Assembly (NCBI RefSeq): GCF_001598055.1
Contig: NZ_CP014845.1
Coordinates: forward strand, 2,356,001 to 2,420,000
Source of the DNA: Cupriavidus nantongensis
GTDB lineage: Bacteria > Pseudomonadota > Gammaproteobacteria > Burkholderiales > Burkholderiaceae
Length of the DNA: 64,000 nt
Reading direction: 5' to 3'
Every line of letters starts with the position of its first letter. Position 1 is the stretch's first letter. The position numbers and the translations under genes are program-made. Positions 59,206-64,000 of this stretch are shown one piece after another. The notes beneath the pieces were generated by a model. It searched no databases and was not told the DNA's origin. It was given only the letters and a program-made list of their open reading frames with translations.

Positions 59206-59670
59206 TCATGCCGGCCGGACCTGCGCGATGACCACCAGGATCACTGCCGCGTTGCCTGGCTGCTGGAAGTGCGAAGAGATCGTGCGCGCGTGTCCGGCCT
59301 TGTCGCCCAGCACATCGCGGAACAGCTCCGACGCCGCGTCGAGCACCGCCGGTTGTGCGAACCAGCCAGGTGCGCTGGCGATGTGGCCGTCGACCCGCAC
59401 GATGTGGTCGAGCCGCGCAAAGCCGCCCAGATGCGCGTCGATCTGCGCCAGCACGTTGAGCGCGGCCAGCTCGGCGGCACGCCTGCCTTGGTCGACGCTC
59501 AGGTCCTTGCCGACCTGGCCCTGCCAGATCACCTTGCCGTCCTGCAGCGGCAACTGCCCGGAAATGAACAGCAGGTCGCCGGCCTGGCTGGCCGCGGTAT
59601 AACTGCCCAAGGGTTGAGGCGGTTGCGGCAGCGCCAGGCCGCGCGCCGCGAGTCGTTGCTGGACAGACAT
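59206..59670 (-). CDS. RidA/YjgF-family protein
   Basis: 154-residue member of the RidA superfamily, whose archetype hydrolyses reactive enamines and imines made by PLP enzymes. The start follows AAGGAG. It is longer than the 128-residue RidA. Recognisable parts are GDLLFISGQLPLQDGKVI, ALNVLAQIDAHLGGFARLDH and VDGHIASAPGWFAQPAVLDA. The Arg that binds the carboxylate in RidA (position 105 of E. coli) is not evident, so it may belong to another Rid subgroup. It lies between a LysR gene and a creatininase-family gene. Confidence 0.82.
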   Translation of the reverse strand: MSVQQRLAARGLALPQPPQPLGSYTAASQAGDLLFISGQLPLQDGKVIWQGQVGKDLSVDQGRRAAELAALNVLAQIDAHLGGFARLDHIVRVDGHIASAPGWFAQPAVLDAASELFRDVLGDKAGHARTISSHFQQPGNAAVILVVIAQVRPA

Positions 59671-59838
59671 GGTGGCTCCTTATCCAAAGGCGTCGTGGCT
59701 CACACGGCAGACTCTATGGGCTCGCCGGCACGCGATAAAGCCATCGACCGGAACAGCAATTGATACATGGCGTAATCAGTCCCGGCCGCAGTCCCGGCCG
59801 CAGTCCCGGCCGCGGCGGCCATACACGTCGTGGAGACA

Positions 59839-60588
59839 TCACTCTGGCATCGGTTCGCGGCTGAACGCGTCCAGTTCCTGCACCAGGCTCTGCGCCGCAA
59901 GCCGGACCAGTGCGGCGCCCTTCTCGGCCGTTGCCAGTCCGGGGTCCGAGCCGATGCGGCCGTCCGGATAGCGCGCGCGGAAGTCCAGTGCCTCGCGGAT
60001 GGGGCCGCTGGGTGCGATCCGGGGTGCGTAGTCGGCATGCTTGCGCGCATCCGGAAAGGCCCATTGGGTGATCGCGATTTCAGAAGGCGTGGCGTGGGAG
60101 CCGTGGCCGGTCGGGAACTGTTCGCGCGCCAGCTCGCCCACGCCAGGCAAGTCCCACCAGTTGCACAGCTTCAGCGCAAAGCCGGCGCGGCGCCTGGCGA
60201 AGCTGGCTTCGGCGTAGAGCTCCGAGAAGGCCGCGTCGATCGAGGCAACGTTGCCGCCATGGCCGTTCAGGAACAGCAGCTTTTCGAAGCCATGCCCTGC
60301 CAGCGAGCGTACCCAGTCGCCGATCGCGGCGATGAAGGTCGACGGACGCAGCGAAATCGTCCCGGCGAATGCCAGGTGATGCTGCGCCATGCCGATATTG
60401 AAGGTCGGCGCCACCAGGATATCGGCCTGCTTTTCCGCCTCGCCGGCAATGATTTGCGGGCACAGCCAGTCGGTGCCGAGCAGCCCGGTCGGCCCATGTT
60501 GTTCGTTCGAGCCGATGGGAATCACGATGGTACGGCTGCGGGCCAGGTATTGCTCGATCTCCGCCCAGGTTGAAAGATGAAGTTGCAC
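59839..60588 (-). CDS. creatininase-family amidohydrolase
   Basis: Metal-dependent amidohydrolase (249 aa) of the creatininase family. A GTG start at 60588 is used (VQLHLSTWAEIEQYLARSRT), with AAGGAG five bases upstream; the frame is open much further upstream, but antisense-like there. Family metal ligands are visible: the Glu and His of IGSNEQHGPTGLLGTDW (with the Asp), and FLNGHGGNVASIDAAF; a later His lies in FPTGHGSHATPSEIA. The family includes creatininase, formylamide hydrolases and mycofactocin enzymes, so the substrate is unknown. It is co-transcribed with the MFS gene 50 bases upstream. Confidence 0.87.
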   Translation of the reverse strand: MQLHLSTWAEIEQYLARSRTIVIPIGSNEQHGPTGLLGTDWLCPQIIAGEAEKQADILVAPTFNIGMAQHHLAFAGTISLRPSTFIAAIGDWVRSLAGHGFEKLLFLNGHGGNVASIDAAFSELYAEASFARRRAGFALKLCNWWDLPGVGELAREQFPTGHGSHATPSEIAITQWAFPDARKHADYAPRIAPSGPIREALDFRARYPDGRIGSDPGLATAEKGAALVRLAAQSLVQELDAFSREPMPE

Positions 60589-60638
60589 GGGAGCTCCTTG
60601 GTGGGTGATGGTCGGGGTCACGGCGGCGCGATGCCGCA

Positions 60639-61925
60639 TCAGCGGCGCGCGGGCAGCTTGTTGCACAGGATGATGACGGCCGCCAGCAGCGGCAGCGCGG
60701 CCATCATCAGCATGCCGAGATGGAGGTTGCCGGTCGCGGTCTTGGTCCAGCCGATGGTGGCCGGTCCCCAGAAGCCGCCCGACAGGCCGATGGTGTTGAT
60801 CAGCGCAATGCCGCCCGCTGCCGCCGGGCCCTGGATGTATTCGGCCGGCATGGCCCAGAACACGGTGTAGGCCATCCACAGACCCATGGTGGCGAGCGTC
60901 AGCAGCACCAGCGTCGCTACCAGGTTGCCGTCCGCCAGCACCGAGGCTGCCAGCAGCATGGCTGCCGCCAGTGCCGGCAGCGCGCAGTGCAGGCGCCGCT
61001 CGCCCGAGCGGTCGGATTTGCGGCCCATGTAGTACATGCCGAACGCGGCCGCCACGTATGGGATGGCCGCGTACCAGCCGAGCCGCACGGTATCGTCCAC
61101 GCCCTGCGCCTTGATCATGGTCGGCAGCCAGAAGCTGATGGCGTAGATCGCCGCGATGATGCAGAAGTAGGCCAGCGCCAGCACATAGACGCGCGGGTCG
61201 CGGGCCACGGCGCCGAAGCCATGCTTGTGCGCGGCGACCGGCCCCAGTTCGGCTTCCAGCAGGCGCCGTTCGGCGTCGCTGAGCCAGTTCGCCTGCGCCG
61301 GGCGGTCCGGCACCAGCGACAGCGCCAGCACGCCCAGCAGCACGCAAGGCAGGCCCTCGACCAGGAACATCCATTGCCAACCCGCCAGTCCGCCATGGCC
61401 CGCCAGCGCGGTCATCAGCCACGCCGACACCGGCCCGCCGACGATGCCGCCGATCGGTCCCGCCAGGAACACGATGGCGATGGCCCGGGCCATGCGTTGC
61501 GGCCCGTACCAGCACGACAGGTAATAGATCATGCCGGGCGCGAAGCCGGCCTCGAACACGCCGAGCAGGAAGCGCAACGCGTAGAACGTCGGCACGTCCC
61601 GCACGAACACCATGCAGGCCGAGGTCAGCCCCCACAGCACCAGGATCCGGCTGAAGGTCTTGCGCGCCCCGACCCGCGGCAGCATCAGGTTGCTCGGCAG
61701 TTCGAACAGCACATAGCCCACGAAGAAGATGCCGGCGCCGACGCCGTAGGCCGCGTCGGAAAAGCCCAGGTCGCTTTGCATCTGCAGCTTGGCAAAGCCA
61801 ACGTTGACCCGGTCCAGGTAGGCGAACAGATAGCAGACCAGCAGGAAGGGCAACAGGCGCCAGTTGATGCGGCTGTAGAGGCTGGAAGCGCCTTCCATGG
61901 CGCCCGCGGTAGGGATGGCTAGCAT
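60639..61925 (-). CDS. MFS transporter, anion:cation symporter type
   Basis: Twelve-segment transporter (428 aa) of the ACS family (tartrate, phthalate, 4-hydroxyphenylacetate carriers). The start at 61925 follows GGAGAC. Family features: LLPFLLVCYLFAYLDRVNVG, FVGYVLFELPSNLMLPRVGA and ALRFLLGVFEAGFAPGMIYY. It likely imports the organic acid or amide that the creatininase-family enzyme then hydrolyses; the divergent LysR gene is the probable regulator. Confidence 0.88.
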   Translation of the reverse strand: MLAIPTAGAMEGASSLYSRINWRLLPFLLVCYLFAYLDRVNVGFAKLQMQSDLGFSDAAYGVGAGIFFVGYVLFELPSNLMLPRVGARKTFSRILVLWGLTSACMVFVRDVPTFYALRFLLGVFEAGFAPGMIYYLSCWYGPQRMARAIAIVFLAGPIGGIVGGPVSAWLMTALAGHGGLAGWQWMFLVEGLPCVLLGVLALSLVPDRPAQANWLSDAERRLLEAELGPVAAHKHGFGAVARDPRVYVLALAYFCIIAAIYAISFWLPTMIKAQGVDDTVRLGWYAAIPYVAAAFGMYYMGRKSDRSGERRLHCALPALAAAMLLAASVLADGNLVATLVLLTLATMGLWMAYTVFWAMPAEYIQGPAAAGGIALINTIGLSGGFWGPATIGWTKTATGNLHLGMLMMAALPLLAAVIILCNKLPARR

Positions 61926-62160
61926 GCTCGCTGTCTCCGGTGTGGTTGCGGCCCGGTGGGCTCGGTAGGGCTTGGTCGTGTCCCTTGTGTGCTGAATCGT
62001 GGCAGCCGCGGGCGGGCTGGCAAACAGCAACTCGGGACACACTTCGTTCTGTTCCGGGCAACGCACCGGTCCAGGTGGCCCACGCTGCCCGTGGCAAGCA
62101 GGGCAAGGCGCGTTCGGGTATCGTTACCGCTGCAGAAAAACGGCGGAACAGGCGTTCGAC

Positions 62161-63078
62161 ATGCGAGAGATCAATCAGCAGCGGCTGCGATACTTCCGTG
62201 AAGTGCTGGCGCACGGCACCATCCGCGGCGCGGCGGACAGCCTGAACACCTCGCCCTCGGTGATCACGCGGCAGATCCGGTTGCTGGAGGAAGAACTGGG
62301 CGCGCTGCTGTTCGAGCGCGCGCCACGCGGGCTGCGGCCCACCGCGGCGGCGGCGCACCTGCTGGAATTCTGGCGCGGCTACCGCTCGCACCAGGAGCAG
62401 CTGGAAGACCAGCTGCACGCGCTGCAGGGCTTGCAGCAAGGCGAGGTCAGGCTGGTCCTGAGCGAGGGCTACGTCGACCTGCTCGTCAACGAGGTGCTGG
62501 CACGGTTCTGTGCGCGCTATCCGCGCCTCGATATCCGCATGGACATCCTGGCGGTCGATGGCGTGCTGGAGGAGGTGGCGGAAAGCCGCGCGCATATCGG
62601 ACTGGCCTACAACCCGCCGCCGCACCCGCGCATCGAATACCGCGCGAGCGCGTCGCAGCCGGTGGTGCTGCTGGTCAGGCCCGACCACCCGCTGGCGCTG
62701 CGCGGCGGCGCGGCCAGCGTCGCCGACCTGCAGGCCTATCCGCTCGCCATGATGCCGGCGTCGTTTGGCGTCGGCCATGCCTTGCGCATGGTCGAGTTCG
62801 CCGAGAACGTCTCGATCCGCGCGACGCTGGTCAGCAACTCATTGACCGCGCTGAAGCAGTTCGTCGCCTACGACCAGTACATGACGCTGATCGGCGAATT
62901 CGCCGCGTACCGCGAGATCGCGGCGGGCACGCTGGCGGTGGTGCCGCTGGACCATCCCTTGTTCCTGGGCACGCAGGCCCGGCTGCTGGTGAAGGCCGGG
63001 CGGCCCCTGCCCGCGGCTGCGCTGGAACTGCTCGACCATATCGGCCGGCATATGTCGATGTTCGCGCGCCAGCGCTAG
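62161..63078 (+). CDS. LysR-family transcriptional regulator
   Basis: LysR regulator (305 aa), start at 62161 ([20 protein letters not shown]), helix-turn-helix [20 protein letters not shown]. The effector domain includes [20 protein letters not shown]. The frame is open 54 codons upstream but without LysR character. It is divergent from the MFS-creatininase pair (235 bases), its probable target. Confidence 0.87.
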   Translation: MREINQQRLRYFREVLAHGTIRGAADSLNTSPSVITRQIRLLEEELGALLFERAPRGLRPTAAAAHLLEFWRGYRSHQEQLEDQLHALQGLQQGEVRLVLSEGYVDLLVNEVLARFCARYPRLDIRMDILAVDGVLEEVAESRAHIGLAYNPPPHPRIEYRASASQPVVLLVRPDHPLALRGGAASVADLQAYPLAMMPASFGVGHALRMVEFAENVSIRATLVSNSLTALKQFVAYDQYMTLIGEFAAYREIAAGTLAVVPLDHPLFLGTQARLLVKAGRPLPAAALELLDHIGRHMSMFARQR

Positions 63079-63115
63079 CCGGGCAGCGGCGTCTTGCCGG
63101 CAGCGCACGCGCCGC

Positions 63116-63226
63116 TCAGGCCAGCGTCTGCGCGACGATGGCCGCGGCGGCCAGGCTCGAGGTGCCGATGGCCAGCCAGCATCCGAGCAGCAGCGCGCCA
63201 TGGGCGAGGCTTCGGCTGGGGTTCAT
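63116..63226 (-). CDS. 36-residue small membrane protein
   Basis: Short gene starting at the ATG at 63226, with AGGAGA eight bases upstream. The protein begins MNPSRSLAHGALLLGCWLAI and continues GTSSLAAAAIVAQTLA, so it is almost wholly a single hydrophobic helix of about 25 residues. It sits 34 bases after the isochorismatase-family gene on the same strand, so it is probably the last gene of that unit. Function unknown; such proteins often modify a membrane partner. Confidence 0.6.
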   Translation of the reverse strand: MNPSRSLAHGALLLGCWLAIGTSSLAAAAIVAQTLA

Positions 63227-63260
63227 GGTGTGGTCTCCTGTCAGATGCTGGCTGCGTGGA

Positions 63261-63959
63261 TCAGCGCTCGGTCACCGGTGCGTGGACCGGGGCGATCGAT
63301 GCGTGCGTCGTGGCGGTGCGTTGCGCGGCCTTGTGCACCATGGTGTAGGCGTAGTCGATGCCCATGCCGTAGGCGCCCGAGTGTTCCTTGGCGATGCCGA
63401 TGACGGCGTCATAGGTGTCGCGGTTCTTCCAGTCGCGCTGCCACTCCAGCAAGACCTGCTGCCACGTCACCGGCACCACGCCGGCCTGGATCATGCGCTG
63501 CATGGCGTAGTCGTGCGCTTCCTTGCTGGTGCCGCCCGAGGCGTCGGCGACCATGTAGATCTCGTAGTCGCCTTCGAGCATCGCGCTCAGCGCAAAGGTG
63601 GTGTTGCAGACTTCGGTCCACAGCCCCGCCACCACCACCTTCCTGCGGCCGGCGGCCTGCAGTGCGTCGCGCACCTTCTGGTCGTCCCACGAATTCATCG
63701 AGGTGCGCTCGAGGGTCTGCTTGCCCGGAAACACATCCAGCAACTCGGGGTAGGTGTAGCCCGAGAACGAATCGCTCTCGACGGTGGTGATGGTGGTCGG
63801 CACGTCGAACACCCGCGCCGCCTTGGCCAGCCCGATCACATTGTTCTTCATGGTCTGGCGGTCCATCGACTGCACCCCGAAGGCCATCTGCGGCTGGTGG
63901 TCGATGATGATCAGCTGGCTGTTGCGCGGGGTCAGGACTTCGAGCTTGGCGTTCGACAT
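63261..63959 (-). CDS. YcaC-like isochorismatase-family hydrolase
   Basis: Cysteine hydrolase (232 aa) of the isochorismatase superfamily, closest to YcaC. The start follows TAGGAGAAC. The catalytic triad is seen as Asp in LIIIDHQPQMAFGVQSMDRQ, the Lys position near KVVVAG and nucleophile Cys in GLWTEVCNTTFALSAMLEGD with the preceding Val suited to a cis-peptide. YcaC substrates are unknown; amides or N-carbamoyl compounds are likely for the superfamily. The C-terminal tail (about residues 195-232) extends beyond YcaC. Confidence 0.9.
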   Translation of the reverse strand: MSNAKLEVLTPRNSQLIIIDHQPQMAFGVQSMDRQTMKNNVIGLAKAARVFDVPTTITTVESDSFSGYTYPELLDVFPGKQTLERTSMNSWDDQKVRDALQAAGRRKVVVAGLWTEVCNTTFALSAMLEGDYEIYMVADASGGTSKEAHDYAMQRMIQAGVVPVTWQQVLLEWQRDWKNRDTYDAVIGIAKEHSGAYGMGIDYAYTMVHKAAQRTATTHASIAPVHAPVTER

Positions 63960-64000
63960 GGTGTTCTCCTAAACGATTCAAAATTGTTGATTGTCTGTAG

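Noticed and set aside
60639..62778. Long upstream extension of the creatininase-family frame
   Set aside because: The in-frame sequence before 60588 is out-of-frame or antisense to the MFS and LysR genes; the GTG at 60588 has a proper ribosome-binding site.

Overview
The window is high-GC, densely coded DNA from a betaproteobacterium of the Burkholderiaceae, most likely Cupriavidus or a near relative. The signs are many LysR regulators, a Bug-type binding protein beside acyl-CoA dehydrogenase and CoA-transferase genes, an FmdA/FmdB amide cluster, FeoAB with a small cysteine-rich partner, and betaproteobacterial Fur boxes. No rRNA, tRNA, CRISPR array, prophage or intact insertion sequence was seen. 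It reads as ordinary chromosomal or chromid accessory metabolism. The genus call is inference from gene content, not from a marker gene.

Layout. 1-1315 holds the 3' part of amn (AMP nucleosidase). 1361-7913 (minus) is a seven-gene operon for import and hydrolysis of a short amide: binding protein, two permeases and two ATPases of the urea/amide type, then formamidase FmdA and FmdB. Divergent from it, 8149-12370 (plus) encodes a striking two-component system: a 1110-residue protein joining an NCS1 (cytosine/purine) permease-like domain, a cysteine cluster, a histidine kinase and a receiver, followed by a LuxR-type response regulator. Next come ompW, leuA (with a probable leucine attenuation leader carrying rare CTA codons), an Ig-like lipoprotein, and feoA-feoB plus a small partner under a clear Fur box.

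20423-25480 carries a LysR gene divergent from an acyl-CoA dehydrogenase / Bug binding protein / CaiB-type CoA-transferase set. 25508-31267 is an L-lactate island: lldP, lutB, lutC, lutA and a divergent GntR regulator with a perfect operator between them. 31329-36338 has an AI-2E-type membrane protein, ethanolamine ammonia-lyase (eutB, eutC), a YbaK-like protein and a LysR regulator. 36420-43058 holds a sugar-acid/alpha-ketoglutarate-type MFS transporter, a small secreted protein, ferredoxin-NADP reductase, fumarase C with a divergent LysR, a 16-cysteine copper-storage-like protein and a zinc-ribbon protein.

43052-48537 holds two divergent c-di-GMP proteins. 48670-52616 is an ABC transporter of the 2-aminoethylphosphonate type, followed by a PadR-like regulator. 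53536-59670 is a mixed stretch: DMT exporter, solitary XRE antitoxin-like protein, Fur-family regulator, a secreted repeat protein, Ohr peroxidase, an SDR, a LysR and a RidA protein. 59839-63959 has a creatininase-family hydrolase, an MFS transporter, a LysR, a 36-residue membrane protein and a YcaC-like isochorismatase-family hydrolase.

Intergenic features of note are a dispersed palindromic repeat (four copies), a 19-base repeat (three direct copies plus a distant inverted one), several strong hairpins without an assigned gene, and a roughly 700-base non-coding region with a large hairpin and a Fur-box-like site beside the fur-family gene.
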